Of a DNA stretch of 64,000 nucleotides, positions 31,701-40,444 are shown one piece after another. Position 1 is the first letter of the stretch; every line of letters begins with the position of its first letter. Both the position numbers and the translations under genes were made by a program. The stretch comes from Haliotis asinina (Eukaryota; Mollusca; Gastropoda; Lepetellida; Haliotidae): NCBI RefSeq assembly GCF_037392515.1, contig NC_090291.1, positions 15,453,501-15,517,500 of the forward strand, written 5' to 3'. The notes beneath the pieces are model-generated. The model was not told the DNA's origin and made no database searches. It worked only from the letters and a program-made list of their open reading frames with translations.

Positions 31701-32907
31701 TCTGTTTCCTAAATTTTAGAAGGTTCCTATATTTTAGAAGATTTCGGATACAATTTTGACATGAGCGGGTGTCCCCTTGTGATTCCAGGTTTGCGTCCTC
31801 CGTAGGAATCGTGGTTGACTTGAACGCTTACGGTCCTTAAAGTTGTTATTTTGGTGTTTGTTTGTTTTATCTGGCCAAAAGGCTGACTGACAAACAGTAT
31901 GGCCCCCAACGACACGACAGCATCCCGCATATCAGTAACCTGCCATCTTTGAGCAGATGTCATTTTTGATTTTAGCAACGAAATCAATTACAGTTATCTA
32001 GCTGTAACAAAAGGTTACGTAATCTATACTCAACAGGGAAAGTTAAGGACTACCCCGATATTCAAAATTTAAGTATCACGTGTGTCGTCATTTGAACTAT
32101 TAAATTTTGTAATATTGATAACTGGTGTGGTCTTTACCATTTTTTGTTTAGTATAGATATTTACTGAAGGACGAGAACGCGTAATAATATGCCCGTCTTT
32201 AATTCTGACTCGTACACACTAGTATTTAAAACCAATGTATGGTGCCCTGAACGGTAAAAATAATCATGCAAGCAAACATGATTAGGGTATGAATAGTACC
32301 GTGTTTTCCATCGTGTTTTCCATCTGTTCGCAAAGAAACGTGTGATTCCATTATATTACGCTGACCACTTGTGAAAAAATACTGTTTAATTGTTATCCCC
32401 CAATCTAGAGACACTCGAATATTAGCCCTCCGCTGCAATTAAACTAAATAGCGTCCTTTTAGCACGCTACTGCCATGGCACAGAGGAGAGCGAAACAACG
32501 CTACATGTATTTGTTATAGGTGTATATTTTGCAGACACGGTATGGTTGATTTACAGCCGATGTTAAGTTTAAATTCAGCCACTTCAAAGACTTTGTATGG
32601 TGTTTATCTTCAGAAAACAATCGATGTTCTCAAGATTGACGTGGAAACAAGCGAGTGGCCATCAGCGAAGGATTTAGTTGCGTCGGGTGTGCTCTCAAGT
32701 GTCAGACAGCTGCTGATAGAATGGCACCTATTCTTGGACTACCCCAAAACGGATAAATATGTTGGGTTGTACAAAACCTATATCAGTCTGAAGAACCAAG
32801 GATTCTCCATTTTCAGGGTAGATTTCCATCACAACTTTGTACATAAAAATAATGTGCTTTTGCAAGCTGACGTCGATTACGTCAACACGGCGTATAAAGG
32901 GAAATAA
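28712..32907 (+). CDS. METTL24-like: METTL24-like methyltransferase, four C-terminal exons
   Basis: Exons 28712-28828, 29712-29783, 30377-30548 and 32614-32907 (with stop) have matching phases (2, 2, 0), acceptors 'gttccag', 'gacag', 'ctctcag' and 'atcttcag', and donors GG|GTATGT, AG|GTATGA and AT|GTAAGT. They join into 217 residues. Key blocks in order are GNWHVCMDKPY and CLVYSFG, INNDWSFDDAMGKLGCEVHSFDPS, NIHFHNLGIG, WKMRRVESIKKLLGH and TIDVLKIDVETSEW. After that come LVASGVLSSVRQLLIEWH and GFSIFRVDFHHN, ending DYVNTAYKGK. These match the order of blocks in human METTL24 (366 residues), including its cysteine pattern, so roughly 100-150 N-terminal residues are missing. METTL24 is a predicted SAM-dependent methyltransferase entering the secretory pathway; its substrate is unknown to me. 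The frame looks intact. Introns hold SINEs and a MITE. AATAAA at 33377-33382 may end the mRNA. Confidence 0.85.
28870..29115 (+). mobile_element. SINE-like family A, near full-length, in METTL24-like intron
   Basis: 'cttcaacaacccatc', 'gtaagaggcgactaa', 'gttgatcactggattgtctg' and 'gcggcgtaaaactaaact' in family order. Confidence 0.85.
29150..29295 (+). mobile_element. SINE-like family A, fragment
   Basis: 'tcttcatcaacccatgcttg', 'ttgatcaccggattgtgtg' and 'tattgctgagcgcggcc', tail replaced by an AAC-rich run. Confidence 0.65.
29442..29565 (+). mobile_element. MITE of ~125 bp, copy 1
   Basis: The left end 'tactggacaaaataagttaa' is answered by 'tccctaaaaattttgtccag' + 'ta' at the right. It matches the reverse complement of 59241-59366 over its whole length (e.g. 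'tattttatcagtgtgtcagt' against 'tattttatcagtatgtcaat'). Likely mariner-type with TA targets. Lies between exons of the METTL24-like gene. Confidence 0.8.
29996..30100 (+). mobile_element. SINE-like family A, 3' fragment
   Basis: 'gctcattatgttgatcact', 'agattgtcttgttccgagtc' and 'gagtatttacagactgac' in family order. Confidence 0.6.
30549..32613. other. Last intron of the METTL24-like gene
   Basis: No recognised repeat over most of its length. An open frame of 116 codons at 31073-31423 matches no family I know. Two weaker acceptors at 32535 and 32559 precede the exon, but only the one at 32613 gives a seamless METTL24-type junction (GHAN|KTIDVLK). Confidence 0.5.
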
Positions 32908-34092
32908 CCCATACACGTTGAATGCAAGAAGTCACAAGATACATTACGGTTTGTTTGTTTGTTCGACCATGTTGGCCTCGAAAGTTGAAGAGTGTATGTA
33001 GGTAGGTATATATCAAAGAATATATTCCTCACTCTAGCGAGGCTGTGTGATAATCCTTTGTCGGTCTTGTCTCGTAAAGTTTCCTGTGGATATATCTGGA
33101 TGTGTCTGTGTGTGCGCGTGCTTGCGTGCGTTTGTACTTGCCAAACATACCACGTATATACATTTTCCAGCTTGTAAATGATTCTTAGAAGTTTAGTCAT
33201 ATCTCTGTCTCTCTGTCTCTCTGTCTCTCTCTCTGTGTCTGTCTGTGTGTATCTATATTATACTATTTAAAGATGAAAAGCAATATTCTTTTCTGATGTA
33301 GAATTTGTATGTAGGTGTAGCAACGTATGTGACACGGTCTGTCAGGAGGGAAATTCAACTATTAATTTTTCTTAGAAATAAAACGGATAACAACGGTTCG
33401 AATATTTGTTTCCCTGGTATGATTCTTGAACATTGCAATCACTGCAAATACGTTTGAAGGAACAAGATCATCCGTTAGGGATCTTAACTGCACTCCCATC
33501 TCTGTCTGTGTATGAAATACGTAAGAAAACCAGCCAGAAATAAGGGCTGGCACCAAACATGCTACCAGCACAAAATGGATTTAACCAAACTAGACACCAA
33601 GATATGTTGAATTTACTTTAATGTATAGAAGATCTAAAATGTTTACCAGACCATCGGGCTGGCTATCTTTAAATTTAGACTGTCAGTCAGAAATGCAGAC
33701 TGTCTAGAACGGCCGGACGGGCCTACATTGTCCCAACTATTTCGCAAAGAAATTCGTTCATCAACATTCTTTGCAGAGGATTGAATACTTGAACTGTATT
33801 CCAAATTGTAAACGTGAGTTTCTACTATTAGTAACATCAGTCAACGAATTAGGGACACATTAAAACCGGAATCAAGTGTGATAACATAATCACAAATAGC
33901 AACCAAATCCAACAGTTCATGAATCATATTTTTATTAAATATTCATTTTACAACATACTGTATAAGCTTGAGTGGAGAAATAATGCCGATACTCCACTTC
34001 ATTCGAACTACCCATTACTCGACCTTATTGTATTCCCTTGCTGTGACATTGGGTTAACTATTAGGGCGCCGCTGCATATGTGTTATACAGCA
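32908..34092. other. 3' flank of the METTL24-like gene
   Basis: Probable 3' UTR up to AATAAA at 33377-33382, with a CTCTGT/TCTGTG simple repeat at 33201-33250. Nothing recognised beyond. Confidence 0.4.
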
Positions 34093-34258
34093 TGAGTGAA
34101 TGAATACTGTTTTAAGGCGCCTTTAACAAACTTCCAGCAAAGTCATTGCGCGGGACACACGAGATGGGCTTCACGCATTGTACCCATGTGAGGAATCGAA
34201 CCCGGGTCTTCAGCATGACCAGCGGACCCTTTAACCATTAGGCTACCCCACCGCCCCA
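34093..34258 (-). mobile_element. tRNA-derived SINE family B, full-length
   Basis: Reverse order: gagtgaatgaa tail, 'gggcttcacgcattgtaccc', 'ggaatcgaacccgggtc' (inverted box B), 'taaccattaggctacccca' (inverted box A) and 'ccgcccc'. Confidence 0.85.
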
Positions 34259-34269
34259 CTGGTACATGT

Positions 34270-34392
34270 GTGAGTGAGTGAGTTCAGTTTTACGCCGGTT
34301 TTAACAGTATTCCAGCAATGTCACTGAGGGGACATCAGAAATGGGCTTCACACATTGTACCCAAGTTGGGGACCGAACTCGGTCGTGATCTG
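34270..34392 (-). mobile_element. SINE family B, partial
   Basis: 'gagtgagtgagttcagtttt', 'acgccggttttaacagtatt' and 'gaaatgggcttcacacattg', breaking off after a worn box B. Confidence 0.8.
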
Positions 34393-34548
34393 GTACATGA
34401 ACAGAACATACATTGGCACACGTGTATGAATATAATATCTTTACAAAAGGTAATATAAAGGTAATATGACACAAAAACAATATGTGGTAAATGTGCATAT
34501 AGAGTCATGGACGTACATGTTTAATACTTATTTAGGACGTCGTTGAGT

Positions 34549-35595
34549 CTATGTGTCAGCGTCAGCGGTGGAGGACGCCGTGCCCTGTACCATCGTTCGA
34601 TCGCGCTCCGAACGTGTCTGTTTGAAAGCTCTGCACCGGAAGACGTCGAACACTTCCTTCCGGAATCGCTTGGACGACACACTATATATGAGAGGGTTAA
34701 CAGCATTACTCATCAAAGGAGACAACTTGGCAATGTCCGCTACAGCTTTCACGCCTGGAGATAACACGTTCAATTGCCCGTCAAACAAAAACACTATGAC
34801 TGCGATGAAATACGGAAAGTAGCTGCAGAAAAACGCAACCGTTACAGCAAAAAATATTTTCGCTGATGTCTTATGAGACCGAAACATTCTATTCTTTTTT
34901 TCGCATATTGTTGTTGAAGGTCGTCTGGCTGTGTGTATCTTCAATGCACGGTATATAGACACGTACAGGACAGCCAAGATGACCATTACAGCAAGAAACA
35001 CCATGCTCAGGATGCTCATGAAAACCCAGAACAATGCCGTCCCGTCAAACTCCTCCGTGAAATAACACTGAGTAATGTTTATCCGCATTCCGTTGTCTTC
35101 GAACATAAGCTCCCTCCTTCCGTTCACAAATATCCCGGGAATGGAGACAACAATGCCAAGACATACAGCCAGAAAACAATATATCCGAGCTGCCTTCACA
35201 CTGATCTTCTTCTTCAAAGGATTGCAGATGTTCCTGTTTCGGTCAAAAGCAATAACGACCAGCACAACGGCAGAAGCTATAACTGTAGTTATAGCGACGA
35301 AGGAACTGGTTTGACATAAGGCTGCGAACTTTGGATGACGGTCGTTCAGTGTGATGACAAGGAAGAGTGGGATGGTGATGCTGGCATTAGTCAGATCCAG
35401 GACGGCAAGGACCTCAATGAACAGACTGAAGTTGGAACGACGCCACCGGAAGTGGTAAATGTAGATGACGAGCATGTTGCCAAGGATTGCGAAGACTAAC
35501 ATGAGACAAAGAAATATGACCTCTGCACCGTGCCATTTCCATATATAAGAAGCGCTATTTATGGCTACGTGGTCAGTGGTTGCGTTTGGTAGCAT
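34549..35595 (-). CDS. Class A (rhodopsin-like) GPCR, orphan, paralogue 1
   Basis: 348 residues from ATG 35595. The frame is open 13 codons further up, but 'tttccattgcag' ending at 35614 is a clear acceptor, so those codons are mostly intron. Numbering here is from that upstream ATG (35634; subtract 13 for the 348-residue protein). Seven membrane segments: GN (52-53) in TM1, LAVLD (D80) in TM2, C107 and DRNRNICNP (131-139) at TM3, and C190 in a loop with an NIT sequon. TM6 has FFCSYFP (268-274) and TM7 NPLIY (313-317), followed by basic helix 8. DRN replaces DRY and the CWxP tryptophan is absent. The C-tail is Ser/Thr-rich. It is closely similar to 47014-48174 throughout, so this is a local duplicate. 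Peptide-receptor-like overall, ligand unknown. An ATTAAA about 25 bases after the stop may be the poly(A) signal. Confidence 0.93.
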   Translation of the reverse strand: MLPNATTDHVAINSASYIWKWHGAEVIFLCLMLVFAILGNMLVIYIYHFRWRRSNFSLFIEVLAVLDLTNASITIPLFLVITLNDRHPKFAALCQTSSFVAITTVIASAVVLVVIAFDRNRNICNPLKKKISVKAARIYCFLAVCLGIVVSIPGIFVNGRRELMFEDNGMRINITQCYFTEEFDGTALFWVFMSILSMVFLAVMVILAVLYVSIYRALKIHTARRPSTTICEKKNRMFRSHKTSAKIFFAVTVAFFCSYFPYFIAVIVFLFDGQLNVLSPGVKAVADIAKLSPLMSNAVNPLIYSVSSKRFRKEVFDVFRCRAFKQTRSERDRTMVQGTASSTADADT

Positions 35596-35678
35596 ATTTT
35601 GGCCTGCACTGCTCTGCAATGGAAAGAAGCACACGTTGAGTTATATATTTGTTCTATTAAGAACTACTGGCTAGCAAC

Positions 35679-35799
35679 CAGGCTAGCTATTCTCGAAAGA
35701 ATAGCCTTACGAACTTCTTAAGCCCATATTGAACACATTGGCTACGATCAAAGTTAAGAATTCTTAGGGCTACGAACGTTTCGAGAATAAGGGCCCAGG
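35679..35799. mobile_element. MITE, ~120 bp
   Basis: Left 'ccaggctagctattctcgaa' and right 'acgtttcgagaataagggcc' + 'cagg' are imperfect terminal inverted repeats that continue through 'gccttacgaac'/'ggctacgaac' and 'acttcttaag'/'gttaagaatt'. No coding capacity. The element resembles the 23629 MITE only in its 'ttctcgaaa' end. Confidence 0.65.
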
Positions 35800-35921
35800 T
35801 ATCGCGTCTTACAAGTTATCGCCAAGATCTGTCAGAACCTCTTCCACAGACAGCTTGAATTATACTTCCTTAGTATTTCACACATTGACACATCACAAAA
35901 GCGATAGACTACAGCCAGATG

Positions 35922-35982
35922 TTGGTGATAACTGTCACGCAGCTATTACTGTTTGCTAGCCAGTCTTGTTACAAGGGCGTGT
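35922..35982 (-). repeat. Dispersed repeat scrap (pair with 38963-39020)
   Basis: The reverse complement reads 'aacacgcccttgtaac..gactggctagc', matching 'aacacgcccttgtaacgcta' + 'ctggctagcg' at 38963. Confidence 0.55.
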
Positions 35983-36059
35983 TAAAGCCGTATTGAACAA
36001 TATGACAGCTATTTGATGCAATTCATTGTAACATGCATATTCGATATTGCACCAGACAA

Positions 36060-36226
36060 GGAGCGGTGGTAGTCAAGTGGTTAAAGCATTCACTCTTCAC
36101 GTCGAAGACCCGAGTTTGATTCCCCACGTGGCTGCAACGGGTAAAGCCTATTTTCGGTGCACGCCGCTGTGATATTGCTGGAACGTTGCTAAAATGTGGC
36201 GTAAAACTATAAACACTCATTCACAC
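36060..36226 (+). mobile_element. tRNA-derived SINE family B, full-length
   Basis: 'gcggtggtagtcaagtggtt' (box A region), 'gacccgagtttgattcccc' (box B), 'tgtgatattgctggaacgtt' and 'gtggcgtaaaactata' with cattcac tail. Confidence 0.85.
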
Positions 36227-36511
36227 ATTGCACCAGACAATCCAGTGATAAAGTACATTATCAATGATCCACGACAGAAGCCAGAGAGTACGATCAAGCC
36301 CATAAGGACACCTAACGTAGACCTTACGCTTCACCAATTAATGTCATCAGGTTCGATGTGTGCAGCTGAGTATACATAAGTCTGCCTGATACATAAGTCG
36401 CCTTAGTGGTTGACTGGGATCGGAATCCCAACTGATCTCCACGAATGTTGATTTGTGATCGATGAACATATATTCATAATAATATATGCTGGACTATGCA
36501 ACATTTGAAGA

Positions 36512-36805
36512 GACCCGTGAAGGTCCCGTGGTAGAATAGGCCTTCAGCAACCTATGCTTGCCATAAAGGGCGATTATGCTTGTCGTAAGAGGCGACTAAC
36601 GGGATCGGGTGGTCAGGCTCGCTGACTTGGTTGACACATGTCATCGGTTGCCAGTTGCGCAGATCGATGCTCATGTTGTTGATCACTGGATTGTCTGGTC
36701 CAGACTCGATTATTTACAGACCGCCGCCATATAACTGTGATATTGCTGAGTGCGGCGTAAAACTATACACACTCACACTCACACTCACACTCACACTCAC
36801 ACTCA
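36512..36805 (+). mobile_element. SINE-like family A, full-length with (ACACTC)n tail
   Basis: Complete block order from 'gacccgtgaaggtcccg' to 'gcggcgtaaaacta', followed by about 6 copies of CACACT/CACTCA. Close to the family consensus, so probably young. Confidence 0.9.
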
Positions 36806-37460
36806 TTTGAAGTATATCCCGATATTTATGTTAGTTTGATCTCAAGCCAGAAGATTCATGACGTAGGCCCTTGTAGTAAATTTAAAAGACCATGGCAATT
36901 ATTTATGAACAAATAAAAAAATGAGGATAATTTTAAATTAGATCAAAAGCAGAGGCAACTTTATGGTCCCTGTCATGATATAGTTTCATATATCTGTAAC
37001 TTTAATATTTCATTTAAAAATGAAATGGTTCTGCTGTTACATTTGGCCAGATATGATTCCAAACATTTTTGTACATGTATATGTCATCTTGACGGAGTTT
37101 TGTGAAATATATTCCAATAGTTATCTAAACTAAAAACACTTTTTGAGACCTGAATTAGTTTTTCCTCTAAGAGATTTTAATCATTCACTCGTCTTTATAC
37201 TATTATAACTATATTCGAATGTGAAATACATGCATGTAATGTGTATACAGTCATTGCGTGGGTTCTGGATAAGGAGCAAGTCCAATATATATGCTAGACG
37301 TAGATGGCTTCTGAATGAATCGAGCTGTCGGCGTCTGAATGGATTGAATAGTCAACATTCAATTCATTTTTTTTTTTTGATAGTATACATCATTCCGTAA
37401 TCTTGTCTTGTGACTGACATTTTTGCGAGTCATGATATCCCCAAGTACTTCTTAACATAA

Positions 37461-37604
37461 GGGGTGGTGGGGGTAGCCCAGCGGTTAAAGCGTCAAGCCG
37501 AGGACCCGGGTTCGATTCCCAGCATGGGTACACAGTGTGAAGCCAATTTCTGGTACCCCCGCTGGTATATGGAAAGCGGCGTTAAAGTTAATTCACTCAC
37601 TCGT
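37461..37604 (+). mobile_element. tRNA-derived SINE family B
   Basis: 'ggtagcccagcggttaaagc' (box A), 'cccgggttcgattcccagc' (box B) and 'gtgtgaagccaatttctggt'. Middle shortened, ends gcggcgttaaag and actcactcg. Confidence 0.85.
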
Positions 37605-37752
37605 AACATCAATCACTGGATTGTCTGATCATATCTGGCATTTTCCTCAGAATTACATTAAATAACAAACACAATGCAACTTTCCGATTATTAGTGATCC
37701 AAAGCATTCACACACTAACAAAAGTTTTACAATAACAATATGTTTATCCTAC

Positions 37753-37830
37753 CTGCAGATGAGACGAGAGATATTGCGGAGTCGTAGCTGATATCGCAGT
37801 ATATAGTCTCCAACAGTGTCTGACGTCTTT
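37753..37830 (-). promoter_or_regulatory. Proposed promoter and 5' UTR exon of GPCR paralogue 1
   Basis: On the minus strand a TGACGTC-type CRE-like site (37821-37827) is followed by TATATA (37800-37805). About 45 bases on, a strong donor CTGCAG|GTAGGA follows (exon end 37753), which would match the acceptor at 35614. With a start site near 37775 the leader exon is only about 23 nt and has no ATG. Confidence 0.35.
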
Positions 37831-38244
37831 GGATGTTTATGTCAAGATCGTGCAACGTGGATTGCCACTGGACCGGATTCCTTCAGCAGATGGAGGGATG
37901 TTTCCACTTAACGTTTTAACTGATTCTATACGTACTGTCTGGGGAAGATTGACACTTCATGTCAATACTGCTGTCATATAGATGAAGTACACACGCATAC
38001 AAACAGCTACATGGAAGTGAAGGGTGTGTTCAATGATCACAATCTAACGTCATCTTATATCTTTTCAAGGGGTCAATTTTGCTGTAATGGGGTTCATTGT
38101 CCTACAGAGAAGATAAGTCAATACACATTCAAAGTATGTTTAATCCTACTACTTTTTTTATCGTAGAATGTATGTTCTTTCAACTAATGGCTAGATTTGT
38201 CTAAATTGTAGATCCATTTACGATCCACACAGGAAGCAAATGCG
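37831..38244. other. No gene recognised
   Basis: Upstream flank of the proposed promoter. No repeat recognised. Confidence 0.3.
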
Positions 38245-38418
38245 GGGCGGTGAGGTAGCGTAGTGGTTAAAGCGTTCGCTCTTCACGCCGATGACCCGAG
38301 TTCGATTCCCCACATGGGTACAATGTGTGAGGCCCATTTTCTGGTGTCCCCAGCCGTGATATCGCTGGAATATTGCTAAAAGCGGCGTAAAACCAAACTC
38401 ACTCACTCACTCACTCAG
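38245..38418 (+). mobile_element. tRNA-derived SINE family B, near-consensus
   Basis: 'gaggtagcgtagtggttaaa' (box A), 'gacccgagttcgattcccc' (box B), 'ggtgtccccagccgtgatat', 'ggaatattgctaaaagcggc' and five CACT repeats. Confidence 0.92.
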
Positions 38419-38644
38419 GATGCAAATGTACTTAAAGTCTATCAGTTCATATAACCCACCTTTGATTGTTAGCAATCAATGGCCTGTGTTTATTTTGGAT
38501 TGTCTATTATCATCAAACAATTTTTAGATTTTTTTACTACTGTTATGTCTATATTTGTATACCTTGATCTAGTTTGTTTTACTGTCCTTCGTTGACCGGT
38601 TTTAATCATTCAAATTTATTTATTGCGACTTATAACTTGTTTTA

Positions 38645-38872
38645 ACCCGTGAAGATCGGAGTTAGAAATGATCTTCGGTTACCAATGCTTGTCATAAGAC
38701 GTGATTAACGGGATCGCTGACCTGGTTATCACATGTCATCGTATCCCAGCGTAGATGGATGCTCATCTTGTTGATCACTAGACTGCCTGGTGGTCCACAG
38801 TCGATTATTTGCAGAGAGCCGCAAAATATCTGGAATACTGCTTAGTGCGGCGTAAAACTAACGTTACTCACT
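38645..38872 (+). mobile_element. SINE-like family A, diverged
   Basis: 'acccgtgaagatcgg', 'taccaatgcttgtcataag', 'ttgttgatcactagac' and 'gtgcggcgtaaaactaac' in family order. Confidence 0.8.
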
Positions 38873-38962
38873 TTAGTCACGATATGGCTGGAATACTGCA
38901 GATGGGTAGCTTAACTCGCTTATACACAATGCGTAACATCAGTGAGTTTGGAACATAGGAAC

Positions 38963-39020
38963 ACGCCCTTGTAACGCTACTGGCTAGCGATCAGTATCGC
39001 TGCGTACCAGTTATTACACC
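38963..39020 (+). repeat. Dispersed repeat scrap (pair with 35922-35982)
   Basis: Matches the reverse complement of 35922-35982. See there. Confidence 0.55.
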
Positions 39021-39194
39021 AAAACATAATTAAAATATATCACATAAGAGACGTATGAGCACAATAGTCACGGATATTAATTTGTTGAAATTGTTACATT
39101 ATTAAAGTAGTTTTTGCGCATAAACATAGCGCTCAGTTTTCGAGATTTTTGCAATTTTGCAAGAAATTTCGCTCAGAGGGGTCTGAGACTGAAC

Positions 39195-39565
39195 TAACGT
39201 AAGGTGAATCTTGATGGTTCAACCATATTTAACTTTCTCCAAAATTGGACTATTTCTATTTGTTGTTTTGAAATACAAGAGAGCTTCTCCATTTCACCCC
39301 TAACTGCAAGATTTGCAGTCTTATTTCCAACACCAAGAAAGAAACGTACATCCCTGTTTGAAACGATGTTAATGCACCTGAATTCTTTGGTCCCCCAAAT
39401 ACCTGAACCATAAGGTAAAATAGGTTGCACAAAGCTATTATACAAAGAGTTATAAACATCAAAGGACTTACCTCAAACTGCATTAAACTTACTAATTATA
39501 CCCAGTGCTCTGCTCGCTGACGTGGCAGTTCCCATAGTTGTAAAATATCCGGTTACACATGTTTT
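39195..39565 (-). mobile_element. LINE, C-terminal part of RT ORF, decayed
   Basis: On the minus strand, frames read SASRALGIISKFN, then FDVYNSLYNSFVQPILPYGS + GIWGTKE, then NRDVRFFLGVGNKTANLAVR + GEMEKL and IEIVQFWRKLN. These are the blocks C-terminal to the RT catalytic core in a common molluscan LINE group and match the copy at 9830. At least one frameshift separates the first and second blocks. Confidence 0.78.
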
Positions 39566-40093
39566 CAAAAGAAAAATTGAAAATGTTGAGAAAAGCCTCT
39601 CACTATAGCATCATTCGTAAGTCATTCTGCGGGTATAAGTCAAAACCAACAGCATTGCCACACTTGGCACGATTGATACCCAGGGTAACTTCGTCACGCG
39701 ATATAGGAACACTCAGGGTAGAAGTATCGTTCCCCCGGAACCAGCTTCACTGCAAGCAACAAACTCTGAAATCTCACATAAACCATCATTATCAATCTAT
39801 CGAGATTGTACAATGACTGATGATCCTCATTCCATACGTCCCAAACAATATTCCTTTCGGTAAGAGAAGTACCATGACGAGTTACCTCCCATGGGATATG
39901 ACCAAGCTTTTCACTCCCGGCGCGTATTTCACAATAGCCTTCCAAATTCCTTTATCCTGCAACCTCTTCTGTTCTGGAGCTCCTCACATCAGTCAGGTTT
40001 ATGAAACGAATTGTTCCTATTACCCTCCTTCCTATTGCTTACAAACCCAGCTTTCTTGTCAAGTTCGGTGTACATACAAGACACACAATCTCC
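39566..40093. other. No gene recognised; possible LINE upstream part
   Basis: Open frames on both strands but nothing I can align. Could be unrecognised LINE sequence. Confidence 0.3.
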
Positions 40094-40444
40094 CTATGCG
40101 CCGTTTACATCATTCTGGGTAGACAAACCGGTTTCGGTCTTCACAATCGTATCATTAATAGACTCTAATGCTTCCGCGGCCTTCATAAAATCAGGGCCAC
40201 ACTTACTCTTATGATGCTGTTTATGGGAAGAATTGGTAATTACAGGTGTATCACTGAGATTGTTCTTACAACTGGGGGACTTTCTGATGGAATGTGTTGC
40301 ACAGACATCTGTCAATTTCAGGCCGTCGCGGATCACCTGACTGACAAGTTTACAGGTGGTTGAAGGGTTGTCGATTTCACGTGTGTCATCAACAAGGTTA
40401 CGTACAACACTGCGATCGATATCCGATCCTTTCTTTCCCTTCAC
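40094..40444 (-). CDS. Unidentified open frame, possible exon or element ORF
   Basis: On the minus strand about 116 codons of hydrophilic, Ser/Thr/Lys-rich sequence read KGKKGSDIDRSVVRNLVDD near the start and AAEALESINDTIVKTETG near the end. An acceptor-like 'ggttttggacttctgcag' ends at 40451, and the frame stays open across it. No family recognised. It lies 0.5 kb upstream of the LINE 39195 on the same strand, so it could be part of that or another element. Confidence 0.25.
   Translation of the reverse strand: MKGKKGSDIDRSVVRNLVDDTREIDNPSTTCKLVSQVIRDGLKLTDVCATHSIRKSPSCKNNLSDTPVITNSSHKQHHKSKCGPDFMKAAEALESINDTIVKTETGLSTQNDVNGA

Larger units (their letters stand above)
35596..37752 (-). other. 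5' UTR intron of GPCR paralogue 1 (proposed)
   Basis: Bounded by the acceptor at 35614 and the donor CTGCAG|GTAGGA at 37752/37753. It contains a MITE (35679-35799), SINE B at 36060 and 37461, SINE A at 36512 and otherwise AT-rich sequence (36806-37460) with nothing recognised. Confidence 0.4.

Noticed and set aside
32542-32613. ATG at 32542 as a start for the METTL24-like last exon
   Set aside because: The acceptor at 32613 gives a seamless in-phase junction with the preceding exon and fits the family. The upstream 24 codons match nothing in METTL24.
34543-35319. Plus-strand open frames over GPCR paralogue 1 (and 47348-47985 over paralogue 2)
   Set aside because: Antisense shadows of conserved receptor codons; no independent motifs.
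35596-35634. N-terminal extension of GPCR paralogue 1 from an upstream ATG
   Set aside because: It crosses a strong polypyrimidine-AG acceptor ending at 35614; the ATG at 35595 is the first inside the exon.
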